Source: Odobenus rosmarus divergens
Lineage: Eukaryota > Chordata > Mammalia > Carnivora > Odobenidae
NCBI RefSeq assembly: GCF_000321225.1
Contig: NW_004450582.1
Location: forward strand, 1,101,148 to 1,165,147
Length of the DNA: 64,000 nucleotides
Reading direction: 5' to 3'
Part shown: piece by piece, positions 24,423 through 35,809 of the stretch
Layout: each line of letters opens with the position of its first letter
Position numbering within the stretch: the stretch's first letter is position 1
Notes under the pieces: model-generated
Database searches by the model: none
Seen by the model: only the letters and a program-made list of their open reading frames with translations
What the model was told of the DNA's origin: nothing
Translations under genes and position numbers: made by a program

Positions 24423-24688
24423 AGGGTGGAGGCTGAGAACATTTGGAACACAGGTTTTCTCTGGTCACAAGCTAATCAATAATAGCAGAGACAGACTGGG
24501 ACTTAGGTATCCTCACTCACAACTTAGGACTACTTCCCCTATATCATGATTAGGAATCTACTGCAATATCCAGAGCTAACAAATGAAGGCCTGAACTAGA
24601 TACTGCCATTTGAAATTGAGATGAAAAAGACATTTGAGAGGAAGTGTAAAGTAAGAACCAATGAAGGCGTGATTGGTGATTGGATAAC

Positions 24689-25214
24689 GTATTCGTTTCT
24701 TATTGCTGCTCTAACAAATTACCACAAACTTGATGGTTGGCCTAGAGCAACACAAATTTATTATCTCACCATTCTGAAAGGTCAGAGGTCCAAAATGGGT
24801 TCCACTGGGCTAAAATCAAGGTGTTGGCAGGGTTGCATTCCTTCTGGAGGCTCTGGGGGAGGGTCTGTTTCCTTGTCTTCTCTAGCTTCTAGAGGTTGCC
24901 TGCCTCTCTTGACTTGTGGCTCGACTTCCATCTTCAAAGCCAGACCTGGCCTGTTGAGTCTCTCAGAAACCAAGTCACTCTAACACTGACTCTTCTGTCT
25001 CCCTCGTCACCACTTAAAGGATCCTTGTGATTACATTTGGGCTCACCCATACAAACAGGACGATTTCCTTATTTTAAGGTCACTGATTAGCAACCTTAAT
25101 TCCGTTTGCAATCTTAATTTCCCCTTGCTATGTAACATAACATAGTCACAGTTTCCAGGGATTAGGACATGGACATCTTTTTGGAAGAGGGGTGTGTCAT
25201 TATTCTGCATACTA
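24689..25214 (-). mobile_element. MaLR-type LTR, antisense, nearly complete
   Basis: The full order of an MLT-like LTR read in reverse is present: gtattcgtttcttattgctg, aacaaattaccacaaacttg, caaggtgttggcagggttgc, cttctagaggttgcctgcct, atccttgtgattacattt, tagcaaccttaattcc and ggacatggacatctt, ending near ttattctgcatacta. The 120-codon open frame at 24621-24983 is read from it and is not a gene. Confidence 0.75.
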
Positions 25215-25440
25215 TGTGTAGATTATATAGAGGTAAAATCAATCAAGGATAACTCCAAGGTTTTGAACCTGGAAAAAAGTAAAGAAAATGATGCCAATGT
25301 CAGAAATAAGGCAGTTAAGAGGGGAAACTGACATGTGGGCAAATCATCTTGAGAAATGTTGAGTTTTAAATAATGCTATATTCAGGTGAAATTTCCTAGC
25401 AGGCTTTATTGAGAATTTTTATCAATAATAGAAAAGTTGC

Positions 25441-25643
25441 GGGGTGCCTGGGTGGCTCAGTCGGTTAAGCAGCTGCCTTCGGCTCAGGTCACGATCCCAG
25501 GATCCTGGGATTGAGCCCCACATCGGGCTCCTGCTCTGCAGGAGGCCTGCTTCTCCCTCTCCCACTCCCCCTGCTTGTGTTCCCTCTCTCGCTGCCTTTT
25601 TCTCTCTGTCAAATAAATAAATAAAAATCTTTAAAAAAATAAT
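25441..25643 (+). mobile_element. CanSINE
   Basis: A perfect 17-bp duplication, aataatagaaaagttgc, lies at 25424-25440 and 25644-25660. Confidence 0.96.
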
Positions 25644-25660
25644 AATAATAGAAAAGTTGC

Positions 25661-26214
25661 TGTTTGACTACTGCTATTTACTACTATGGCAAGACCTTTT
25701 CCATGTTCTTAATTTTTTAATTTTTATGTTTCAGTATATTCAATAATTTTTGCAGTAATATTTCAATATAAAGTATATACGGATATTTGTTATATACCAT
25801 AAAAACTCATATTATGATTAATGTGTCTTACTATTCCAGAATTTAGTTACTTTGCTTTTAAAATAATTTTCCCATGCATGGTTTTATATTATATATGAAA
25901 AACTGAAAACAAGGCTCTAATGTATTTCTCATAGATCCAGTGTTTTAATAGAGTTCTATGCATCTTCAGATGAAAATCCTTTGCCATAGTAGATACAATA
26001 TTCAAAGTCCAGAGGCAGTTGGCCATGATTCAAAACATGTTCAGATAGTTGCACATATCACTGACAGGTACCACTGTGAATTATTCCAAACAACATTCCA
26101 CAATCAATGCCAACATCTTATCATTTTGAGAAATTTATTTCCCCAAATATTTTGCCTACAAGTTTATAAGTTTATTATATGATTGGTCAAAGCAATGCTG
26201 GTAGGGTACGAGAA
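25661..26214. other. AT-rich unassigned sequence
   Basis: About 550 bp with no feature that I can name, between a CanSINE and the start of the plus-strand L1M region. Confidence 0.4.
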
Positions 26215-26623
26215 AAAATAGCAAGACAGCAAGACTTATATGCAATTAAAATGGCATTGTATTAACACAAGAAAAGACAAATAGACCAAGGGGAAAGAAT
26301 CAATAATCCAGAAATAGACAAAAATCTATATAGGGAACTTGGTGTATAACAGTTATTAATAAGTAAGAAAAGAGTTCTAGGATAAGTGGCCTTTAAAGAA
26401 AAGAAGAAAAATACCTTTCTATTTCACACAATACAAAAAATAAATTTCAGGAGGATTAAGATTCATATATGACAGGTGAAATCTTAAAATTTGTAGAAGA
26501 AAATATAGCACAGTACATGCATGTCACTAAAAGCACCAGCTATAAGGAAGCGGATTGTTACATTTAATGACATAAAAATTTAAAAACTGCATTTGACAAA
26601 GATGTTATTTAAAAACTTAAAAT

Positions 26624-26819
26624 GGGGCGCCTGGGTGGCTCAGTTGGTTGAGCGACTGCCTTCGGTTCAGGTCATGATCCTGGAGTCCCTGGATCGAGTA
26701 CCGCATCGGGCTCCCTGCTCAGCGGGGAGTCTGCTTCTCCCCCTGACCCTCTTCCCTCTCGTGCTATCTCTCATTCTCTCTCTCTCAAATAAATAAATAA
26801 AATCTTAAAAAAAAAAAAA
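26624..26819 (+). mobile_element. CanSINE, host of a tandem pair
   Basis: Its 5' flank aaaaacttaaaatg (26611-26624) returns only after the second SINE (27026-27039). The second copy therefore lies within this element's A-tail. Confidence 0.94.
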
Positions 26820-27025
26820 GGGCGCCTGGGTGGCTCAGTTGGTTAAGCAACTGCCTTCGGCTCAGGTCATGATCCTGGAGTCCCAGGATCGAGTCCCGCA
26901 TCGGGCTCCCTGCTCGGCAAGGAGTCTGCTTCTCCCTCTGACCCTCTCCCCTCTCATGTGCTCTCTCTCTCATTCTCGCTCTCTCAAATAAATAAATCTT
27001 TAAAAATAAATAAATAAATAAAAAT
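26820..27025 (+). mobile_element. CanSINE inserted in the tail of its neighbour
   Basis: It begins directly after the run of A that ends the preceding copy and belongs to a very similar subfamily (gaccctctcccctctcatg). The tail is a mixed AAATA repeat. Confidence 0.94.
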
Positions 27026-27271
27026 AAAAACTTAAAATGCAAACCAACAGTAAGATGTTTAAAATAGATCTAACTAACAAAGAATTACAATCCAGAATAC
27101 ATGAAGAGTCCTTGCAAGTCAGGAAGAATAAGACAAATAACCCAAGAAGAAAATAAGCAATGGATAGGGATAAAATATAGAAACAACATCCAAAAGGTAA
27201 TAAAGACACAGATGTTCAATCACACCCAAATTTAAGAAAAAAAATTGAAATACAATAATATATATATATGT

Positions 27272-27491
27272 ATTTTTTAAAGACTTATTTATTTATTTGA
27301 GAGAGAAAGAGAGAGAATGAGCACACGCACGTGCAAGCCAGCAGTGGGGAGGGGCAGAGGGAGAGAATCTCCAGCAGACTCCCCACTGAGCTCAGTGCCT
27401 GATGCAGCGCTCGACTTCACAACCCCACCATCATGACCTGAGCTGAAACCAAGAGTAGGATGCTCAATGCACTCAGCCACCCAGGTGCCCC
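27272..27491 (-). mobile_element. CanSINE, older long subfamily
   Basis: A perfect 15-bp duplication, aaatacaataatata, lies at 27248-27262 and 27493-27507. It sits in the L1M. Confidence 0.95.
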
Positions 27492-27707
27492 AAAATACAA
27501 TAATATACTATTTTACCACCATCACACTGGCAAAAATTTGAAATGATTGATAATTCCAAGTGATGGCCAAGGTGGGAGGAATTCATATTCTCAAATTCTG
27601 TCAGCAAGGATGAAAATTGATACAAATGCTTTGGAAATTAGCCTCGACTATACTTAAAGTGATCATAACCTCTAACCCAGAGACTTGCACCATTAAATAT
27701 ATACTTT

Positions 27708-27899
27708 TTTTTTAAAGATTTTATTTATTTGAGAGAGAGAGAGAGCACAAGCTGGGGAGTGGGCAAAGAGAGAGGGAGAAGCAGACTCCTCACTGAGCAG
27801 GGAGCCCGATGCGGGACTCAGTCCCGGGATCCTGGGTACACGGTTTCATTTTGCAGTGATAAAGGCAAACGCTTAACGACTGAGCCACCCAGGCGCCCC
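27708..27899 (-). mobile_element. chimeric CanSINE A with an L1-like internal segment
   Basis: Read on its own strand, it starts with a normal head and A-box region up to gcgtttgcctt. At 27833-27860 it then carries 28 bases unlike any other CanSINE here except the copy at 28589. It returns to normal SINE sequence at the aggatcc before the B box. The 28 bases match 29025-29052 of a nearby L1 fragment with one mismatch. Its 3' body (actccccagcttgtgctc) matches the subfamily of the copy at 23790, which has the ordinary segment. The duplication aaatatatacttt lies at 27695-27707 and 27900-27912. Confidence 0.95.
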
Positions 27900-28044
27900 A
27901 AATATATACTTTCTGATAAACATTTGTAAACATGCCCATTAGAAGCATGTTGAAAGAATGTTTGTTCCAGTATTTTTTATAGTAGTAAAAGTTTGGAAAC
28001 AACTTAAATTTTTATCGTTGGAACATTGGATAAATTAATTGTGC

Positions 28045-28241
28045 ATTTTTTTTCAAAGATTTTATTTATTTACCTGAGAGAGAGAGAATGGGAGATAGAG
28101 GGCACAAGAGGGAAGAGGATTAGAGGGAGAAGCAGACTCCCCGCCGAGCAGGGAGCCCGATGCGGGACTCGATCCCGGGACTCCAGGATCATGACCCGAG
28201 CCGAAGGCAGTCGCCCAACCAACTGAGCCACCCAGGCGCCC
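28045..28241 (-). mobile_element. CanSINE
   Basis: Duplication taattgtgc at 28036-28044 and 28242-28250. It lies between the two chimeric CanSINEs but has the ordinary internal segment (caggatcatgacccgagccg). Confidence 0.95.
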
Positions 28242-28588
28242 TAATTGTGCTATTTTAACACAGTGGAAGACTATATAGAATTTAAATGGATGAATTGTCT
28301 ACATATGTATATATGGAAACAGTTTTACATTTTAAACACCATGTTATGTGTAAAAAAGCAGGCTTTGAAAGCTATTTTTATTATATCATGCATGTAAAAT
28401 GTCCAAAACATTCAAAACAGATATTTAATTTATGGATATACACATAAGTAGAAAAGGATCAAATATGCATGGGAATGATGCACACCAACGTTATGACAGT
28501 GGCTATTTCTCAGCAAGGTGGCAAACGTGAAGTCCAGAGATTTCAACTTATTTTGTAGCCTTTTGTTTCTTAAAAAAAATTTGGCACA

Positions 28589-28780
28589 GGGACGCCTGGG
28601 TGGCTTAGTCAGTTAAGCGTCTGCCTTCATCACTCCAAAATGAACCCGTGTACCCAGGATCCTGGGATTGAGTCCCGCATCGGGCTCCTTGCTCAGCAGG
28701 AAGCCTGCTTCTCCCTCTGTCTGCTGCTCCCCCTGCTTGTGCTCTCTCTCTCTGACAAATAAATAAATAAAACATTTTTA
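28589..28780 (+). mobile_element. chimeric CanSINE B with an L1-like internal segment
   Basis: The head and A-box region are normal up to gcgtctgccttc. Bases 28629-28656 are the same L1-like 28-mer as in the copy at 27708, with one different mismatch. Normal SINE sequence resumes at aggatcctgggattgagtcc, keeping the B box. The 3' body (gctgctccccctgcttgtgc) is a different subfamily from copy A. The flanking duplication is imperfect (aaaaatttggcaca before, aaaaatttagtgcca after). Confidence 0.95.
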
Positions 28781-28894
28781 AAAAATTTAGTGCCAAAATA
28801 TCCAAACAACATATTTTGAAATCTTGAAGGTATGTTTGTGGGTCTACTACATACTATGTATAATATGCAGGGCTTTTTTCATTCTATATATTTT

Positions 28895-29700
28895 CTAACA
28901 GTTTTACTGAAATATAATTTGCATACCATATATATTCATCGATTGAAATTATACAATTCAATGATTTTTTAGTATATTCACAGAGTTGCATAACTATAAC
29001 TATAATCAATTCTAGAAAGTTTTCATCACTCCAAAATGAAACCGTGTACCCATTAGCTGTCATTAGCTGTCATTCCTCCCTTCCTCCCAACCCCCCATTG
29101 CCCAAGGCAAGCACTAATCTCCATCTTGTCTCTGTAGATAATTTGCCTATTCTGTACGTTTCACATAAGTGGAATTATACAATATGTGTTCTTTTGTGGT
29201 TAGTTTCTTTCACTTAGCATCATGTTTCCAAGGTTCATCTGTGTTGTAGCATGGATCAGTCCTGCATTTCTTTTTACGGCCAAATACTATTCTATTGTTT
29301 GGGCATATCATAATTTTTTTATTCATTCATCAGTTGTGGATGTTTGTAATGTTTCCACTTTTTGACCACTGTGAGTAATGCTGCTCTAAGCATCTGTGTA
29401 CAAGTTCTTCTTTGAACATATGTTCACATTATCTGGAAATGACGGCTGGGTCATCTGTTAACTCTGGATGCCACATTTTGAGGAACTGCCAAACTGCTTT
29501 CCAGAGCAGCTGCATCACTGTGCATTCTCACAAGTGATGGGTGAGGATTCCCATTTCTTCACATCCTCCCCAACATTTGCTATCATCTTTAGTTTTGAAT
29601 ATAGCCACTCTATAGGGTGTGAAGTGGAAGCTCACTGTGGTTCCAATTTGCGTTTCTCTAATGGCTAATGATATTGAGCATCTTTTCATGTGTTTATCAT
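28895..29700 (-). mobile_element. old L1M 3'-region fragment, antisense
   Basis: About 800 bp of L1 3' sequence read in reverse: ttttactgaaatataatttg, tcatcactccaaaatg, gtggaattatacaatatgtg, tttcacttagcatcatg, ttttccactttttgaccact-like blocks, ccaaactgctttccagagc and tgatattgagcatcttttc. Bases 29025-29052 match the segment found in the two chimeric CanSINEs. A 10-bp tandem duplication, cattagctgt, follows at 29051-29070. Confidence 0.85.
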
Positions 29701-30846
29701 TTCTCTGCCTTTTTGAATGTATGAAATATTTTATAACTAAAAAAAATTGACGACAATCCTTGCAAATTAAATCTTGATAGGGAGGCTGATGGCCTTTGAA
29801 GGCTGTTAACATTGATTTGGGTGAGTGTTGAAAAAAGAATAATGTTTTAAGTATTTTTTCAGATACATATTTGGGACAAAGCTGCACAGAACATAAAGCA
29901 AGAGCAATATTCAACCAGTGGTAGAGAGAAAAGCTGTTAGTTGAGTGTTAATGTAATTTTGTAAAAAGTATAAAACCTCCATTTCACAATTAGAAGAAAA
30001 GGGTGTAAAAGAGTGCCAACATGATTAATGAGTCATTATCTGTATCCATTTTTATGCCATAAAATACTAACAAAATAAATTGGAACACAGTGAGACAGAG
30101 AGGCTAGTGGGTGCTCTCCCTTGATAATTTAAAATAGAGGTATCATAACATCTGGGACAGAAACTTCTAGTGAAAACAGTCTGTTCGGTAAAAATAATAT
30201 TAAGTTAAAAAGCAGATTTTGATTTCTGTTACAGACTGTTGTAATTCACATTCATTTAAAAGTTTGATGAAATTTGATTATTAGGTCAAGGATCAGAGCA
30301 ATACATTCTTCTATTCCATGAATAGGATGACAGTGCCAGAAAAATGACAAGATGTGAAAAACTTATTTACAAGGAGCTGTGAAATCATATTTGGTATGGA
30401 TTGGGAGAATTAATCAAATCTTTGTTTCCTGAAGTACTCTCATTCATTTCAAATACTGCGCCTTGTTTAAGGGGAAAGTACATCTTTCTTCCCCTTCCCC
30501 TCCTCCTCCTTCCCCTCCTCCTCCTCCTCCTCCTCCTCCTTCTTCTTCTTCATGAGAAAGGAGCATTAGAAAGTGTTCATCGTGAGAAAATCTACTTAGC
30601 GAGCACATAAAAAGAAAGACCTCCTTTGGCAGTCATATTGGAAGGAAGAAGTAATATATCTATATTTTAAACATTTGGGCATGTTATAAGATTCATCAGT
30701 TTAATTCATACAATACATGGAAAAATCAGTAATAACTTCAGTGAACTTAACTAAGGAAGGAAAAGAAAATAGTGTTAACGTTTTCTTCTTAAGTCCTTTT
30801 CTGCTCTGCTCGCTAATTTCAATCTTGGTCAAACTTATTTGCACAT
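29701..30846. other. unassigned sequence with a CCT-rich tract
   Basis: AT-rich and mostly featureless, except for the CCT/CTT repeat at 30489-30551. The short frame at 30401-30610 is only a translation of that repeat (Leu/Pro run). Confidence 0.5.
30489..30551. repeat. CCT/CTT polypyrimidine microsatellite
   Basis: An uninterrupted pyrimidine strand of about 60 bp (tcctcctcctcctcct then tcttcttcttc). A mirror-repeat tract of this kind can adopt triplex structure in principle. Confidence 0.92.
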
Positions 30847-30861
30847 TAAAGGAAGAACCAG

Positions 30862-31069
30862 GGGCGCCTGGGTGGCTCAGTCGTTGGGCGTTTGCCTTCG
30901 GCTCAGGTCATGGTCCCAGGGTCCTGGGATCGAGCCTCACATCAGGCTCCCTGCTCAGCGGGAAACCTGCTTCTCCCTCTCCCACTCCCCCTGCTTGTGT
31001 TCCCTCTCTCGCTGTGTCTCTCTCTGTCAAATAAATAAAATCTTTAAAAAAAAATAAAAAATAAAAAAA
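30862..31069 (+). mobile_element. CanSINE
   Basis: A perfect 15-bp duplication, taaaggaagaaccag, lies at 30847-30861 and 31070-31084. The internal region reads gttgggcgtttgccttcgg. Confidence 0.96.
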
Positions 31070-31259
31070 TAAAGGAAGAACCAGCCTCCAGCTCACATGA
31101 CTTTCAAAGAAGAAAGGGCACATGCCAATGTCCTAGGATTAGAGCAGTGACTATACAGGACCAAGAGGATTACTGGCCGTTCATTCACTCAACAAATATG
31201 ACTGCATCCTACCTATGAGGCCGGTCACTCCAGGAGCACATGGTGTAAAAAGGAAGCAG

Positions 31260-31930
31260 GTAAGTAAACATCCTAACAGTTCAGGGTGATGAAGTATAAG
31301 GCTCTGTAGGGTTCTAAGAAGGAATAGAGGAAGCTAGGTACCTAAGCTGAATTCTAGTCAGGAAAGCCTTCTTAGAAAAGACAACTCTTGGGGGGGTGGG
31401 GGGATGGGTTAGCCCGGTGGTGGGTATTAAGGAGGGCACGTTCTGCGTGGAGCCCTGGGTGTTATACGCACACAATGAATCACGGAGCACTACATCAAAA
31501 ACTAGTGATGTAATGTATGGTGATTAACATAACATAATAAAAAAATTTAAAAAATTTAAAAAAAACAACGCTTGAGCTGCACCCCGAAGATTGAGTTTCA
31601 GAGACACAACCAGGTGAAGGATTTGGGAAAGTGAATTACACCCAGAGACAGTATCATGTGTCCTGAGGTAAAAGGGAGAAGAACACATCTGGAGAAATGC
31701 TCCTAATACAATATATTTGAGTTTGAGGGCCTGTTGTGTGGTGGCAAAAGGCTGGTAGGATAGGACGTTAGCGATAGGGCTGTTCATGGTTTGCCTTGTT
31801 TCTGCCATGCTAAGGAACTTGAGATGCCTTTTGAAGAGAGCAGGGAGGTACTAAAGGTCTTAAAGCAAGAGCATTAATATGATTAATGTGATTTAGAGGT
31901 CTCGGCCTTAACAGCTTATGGCTAAAAATA
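31260..31930 (+). repeat. unnamed dispersed mammalian repeat, split by an L1 tail
   Basis: It carries ttctagtcaggaaagccttc, gcttgagctgcaccccgaag, aaggaacttgagatgcctttt and gagagcagggaggtac in the order of the repeat also seen near 5.6 kb. The carnivore L1 tail at 31391 sits inside it. The family name is not known to me. Confidence 0.4.
31391..31564 (+). mobile_element. very short 3' end of a carnivore L1
   Basis: Only the last 150 bp or so of an L1 3' UTR and its A-rich tail are present: ggtgggtattaaggaggg, ggagccctgggtgttatacg, cacaatgaatcacggagcac and gtatggtgattaacataac. The flanks acaactcttg (31381-31390) and acaacgcttg (31565-31574) form a 10-bp duplication with one mismatch, showing independent target-primed insertion with extreme 5' truncation. 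Confidence 0.88.
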
Positions 31931-33489
31931 AGATCATACTTACTTTCAGTGATCAAATTATGCTGCTCATAATGACGAACATTCAGATGCTGTTGTCCGG
32001 GCGGCAGCTGCTATTCTTGGTACACACTGCCGTTTATTTCCTAAACCCAGCTTTCTCTATTTTGTAACCACAGGGCTGCTCCTGGTGCCTCGGACCCTCA
32101 TGAAATATCCAGCTTGCTGGGCACAGCTTCCTTCTGTTCAGTGCTTCTGCAACTCTTAGGAATTATGCACAACTTCTGTACAAATCCCTCTTTTTGTCCC
32201 CCTCATCTGATCAGGCAGACCCCTTGATGAAATTTATGTGCCAGGGGCAGTTCATCAATGTCCACCAAAGCCATTTCACATATTTCCTTTATTGGGAGAC
32301 AAAAATTATCTGCTTTCTAGTTTAAGAAATAGGAAACCTCTCTCCCGTCTCAAGCCATCACCTTCTGTCTGATTCTCAGATATGCACATGGGATTTACTT
32401 AGTGGATAGACGATTGATATGGCAAACATACAACCCCTTTAGAGAAAACACCATTCTCAACTCATGATCTCATGATCCCAAGACCATGATCACAAAATGT
32501 AGTCTAATCCAACTACTACAATTAAAAGGAAGTTTGGTTCTCATGTGATAACCTCATTTCTCCCCACTAAGGGACTAGAGAAACATGGTCAAACGTGGGT
32601 AAGAAATTCTCTCTGTTTTAGTGCAGTAGATAAGAGCTTGGCTTTCAAGTCAGATTTTAAGGCCCGACTCTGTTACTACACTAGGTGACTTTGATAATTT
32701 AAGTCTTGTAACCCCTGTAAGACAGAGGTTCTTCATCTGTAAAATGGCATAAATAGTAATATCTATATCGAAGATGGTTGTGAGGATAAAATGAGATAAA
32801 ATATACAAAGTTCTAGATAGTGCCTGGCATGTAATAAGCAATAAATAGTAGAGATTATTATTTTGATATATAATTCTTCTTTATAATTATTCCTTTCCTC
32901 CTGATATGTTTCACATTGTTCTTCTTATTTTCCTAATATCAAAGTGTTTATTCTATAATAAACAATTTTCCATCCTTTCTGCCTCTACAATTGTTTGGAA
33001 TATCAATTATTTTCGTTTGCTTTTTTTCTAATCATGTCTGCTTCTAAATTCTGACTTTGTTACATGGTAAAGCATCTGATACTATTTATTAAAATCTGAC
33101 AGACGGAATTTTTTTTGTTGTGACTGGATTTCAAAGTGTCACTTCTTCTGGATATTTGATTTTTATGCCTTTTCTCTCCTACAGTAGAATGTGGTTCTTA
33201 CTCCCTCAACATAATTTCAGGAATTAGTAAGCATTCCACATTTAGTGCAGTTTATCTTTACATTTTTCTTTCATTCATACTACACACAGTTTACTGGATA
33301 GATTTTGTGGAGGGTCCTGCAACTAGATGCTGCTGGTAAAAAGCCATGGTTCCTACCCTTAAAGGACTCATGCTTTTCTACAGAAGACGGACAGGCAAAA
33401 GATAATGGAAATACAATATTGTAAGTGTAATAATAAGAGTTAGGTGTGGTTTAGGCAAAATTGGTAATATAATGCATTTAATAATAAAC
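31931..33489. other. unassigned sequence containing one MIR
   Basis: No gene seen. Apart from the MIR at 32615 the sequence is unassigned and free of CanSINEs. The nearest CanSINEs are at 30.9 and 37.8 kb. Confidence 0.4.
32615..32870 (+). mobile_element. MIR SINE
   Basis: MIR order on the plus strand: agagcttggctttcaagtca, ggttcttcatctgtaaaatgg, tggttgtgaggataaaatg and tagtgcctggcatgtaataa, with the final caataaatagt. Confidence 0.9.
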
Positions 33490-34330
33490 CACCTGCAGCA
33501 GAGAAGGAGGGGTGAGGGAAAGCTTCAAAGAGAAGGCCATGTGTACACTAGATCTTGACAAATAGAGACACTATACCTATGAAGAGAGGGAAGGCATTCT
33601 ACTTAGGAGGTTGTGTGTGTGCGCATGTGCACACAAAGGCATGGAGGCATGAAACAACATGATGGCTCTTTCAGGAAACTGAATAGTTTGGGAAATCAGT
33701 GCAGGAAGAAGTTAATAGAGAAGAAGACAAGGGCCATATCATGGAGGCTTTATTGTATTTGATAACAGAGACTGGACTGTACTCTGTAAGCAACGAAGGT
33801 AGATATTTTAAGTCACATGTTCTTATTTGTATCTTGGGGACAGTCAGTCTGGCAGCAGTTTGTAGGATGGCCTGGAGTACTGGAAGTACTTTGCCCTATA
33901 AGGAGACCTTTGTAATAACCTAGGAAAGAAATGAGGGCCTGAAATATGTTAGTAGTAATGATGATGAAAAGGATCTGGAAAAGTTGAGTGTGTTTTAAGA
34001 AGAAATTGACCTAAGAACCCATTGAGCTAATGGATGTGGGTGAAGGGGAGAAACTCAATTATTTAGGGAGAAGGATGATGATTCTAATTTGGGACTGATG
34101 AGTTGAGATTCCTGTAAATTGTACAGATAGAAGTGTTGGCTTATAGGTGTGGAATTCAGTAGAGAAATTTGGGCTAGAGATATAAATATTGGGAGCTATG
34201 ATCAGGAAATGTAGAATTATAATGGAAGAGGACCAGGAGCAACAGTCTGCAGATACCAACACTCTTCAGGTAGAAAGAGGACACAAGACTGTCAGAGACT
34301 GAGAGAAGCAATAGAGACGGGGCTGGGGGG
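33490..34330 (+). repeat. unnamed dispersed mammalian repeat
   Basis: It repeats the general order of the elements near 5.6 and 31.3 kb: aaagagaaggccatgtgtac, ggaggctttattgtatttga, gactggactgtactctgtaa, ggagacctttgtaataacc and gaggaccaggagcaac. The 74-codon frame inside it is not a gene in my reading. Confidence 0.4.
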
Positions 34331-35809
34331 GTTGGCGGGGTGGGAGCAGCTATCATCAAAATGTTCAAGGAGGAAGTTGGGCTTCTGACTGACAGTACTA
34401 GAAACTCTGAATAGCTTATCCTTGGAAGGAAAGACACTACCAGTGCAAATACATACTCGGGTTTTTTTTTTTGTCTCTCATTTTATTGCTTTGACTGCTC
34501 ATGCCTAACCTTGCACATTGTTGTTGAAGAATAACTGACAAGCAATATTAATGATGCCTGTAAAACTAGAGAACATAGAGTTTTCTAACAAATTAAAAAA
34601 AAAGCCATTCTCTTCAGCAGCAAAATAATAAATAGAAGAAAAACCTGTAAGATTTGTCATTTAGTGTATCATGAAATCTTTCAATTTCTATAAAATCCAA
34701 CTATATCATCCTCATAAAAATAAAAAGTTAACTGAAAACTACCTCCGTGTGCCTTCTATTGAGTTAATACTATTCTCCCACCCTAAAATAATAATTTTCA
34801 TTTACTTATCATCAGAAGTTATCTGCAATGTTCCACATAACTCCATATAGATAAACTTCCCATTCTAGTTCACTTTCTTATAACTACATACCAAAATACA
34901 ATTTTAGAATATTTAACAGATTCCATAATTAGAATATTGCTTTTTAAAAGAAAAAACATCTTATCCAATTAAGAATTATTTAATTAAAATAATTATTTAA
35001 TTAAAAAGAATTATTTAAAACAAAGAAGTATAAGCAAGGAACTTTTTTTTAGTCATGATTACCATATTAAATATTGCTTCATGGTGAAAATTCGGCCAAT
35101 CTTCTGAGTAGAGTAGAAAAGTATCGGTTGGATATTAAAGTTGAGTCCTGATTCTGTTGCTAATATTTTTAATAAGCTTGAAAAAAATTAATTCACATAG
35201 GTAGGCTTTGGTTTTGTTGTCTAAAAAGTGTGATAAATATAACTTTCCCAATATATGTTGTAAGGGTAAAGGTGATACCACAAAAAAAAGACTTAGAAAA
35301 AAATTGGAGTTCTGTAATTAGAAATTGTTATTAATCTCAGTTCTAAATGAGCTAATATTTCCAAATACCTCACAAAGAAAATAGTCAAGTTATGACTCTG
35401 TAATACTCAAAACCCAAAGTAATTATCTAAAACAATACCTAGCATTAGCATAATTTATAAAATACAAAGTACATGATTTAATTTTAAATTAAATCGGAAA
35501 ATATTGCTGTTTCCAGTTAAAACTTTAATAGAGAATATTTTCAATCCCAAAAATTATGGTAGTTTGTATCCTTAAACTCTGCTATATTTTCATTGTGGTT
35601 TTTATTTACAAAACTGGTAATCTTCAAGCTTTGACTGTACTATATTATAAAAAATAGAGAATTTCCATAGGAATGAACCTTGAAAATAGAACCAGATTCT
35701 CCTTCTAGTCTATGGTAATTAAAGATCGCCACTTTTTTCTTCTCTTTGTTTTTTTTGGGGGGGGTGAAGGGACACTCCTTTCATTAAAAAGAGGAATTTA
35801 TGTTTGCTT
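34331..35809. other. very AT-rich unassigned sequence
   Basis: About 1.5 kb with long A/T runs and no recognisable repeat or gene. Short internal repeats such as aattatttaattaaa near 34975-35010 are low-complexity DNA. Confidence 0.45.

Larger units (their letters stand above)
26215..28840 (+). mobile_element. old L1M fragment, plus strand, split by six CanSINEs
   Basis: Between the SINEs, the sequence follows the order of an L1 ORF2 end and 3' UTR on the plus strand: gacaaatagaccaagggga, gaatcaataatccagaaat, ataagacaaataaccc, gcaaggatgaaaattgata, acagtggaagactatataga and acagtggctatttctcagc. The reading frames are fully decayed. The CanSINEs at 26624, 26820, 27272, 27708, 28047 and 28589 are all inside it. 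Confidence 0.7.

Noticed and set aside
24621..24983. 120-codon plus-strand frame
   Set aside because: Most of it is the antisense strand of a MaLR LTR.
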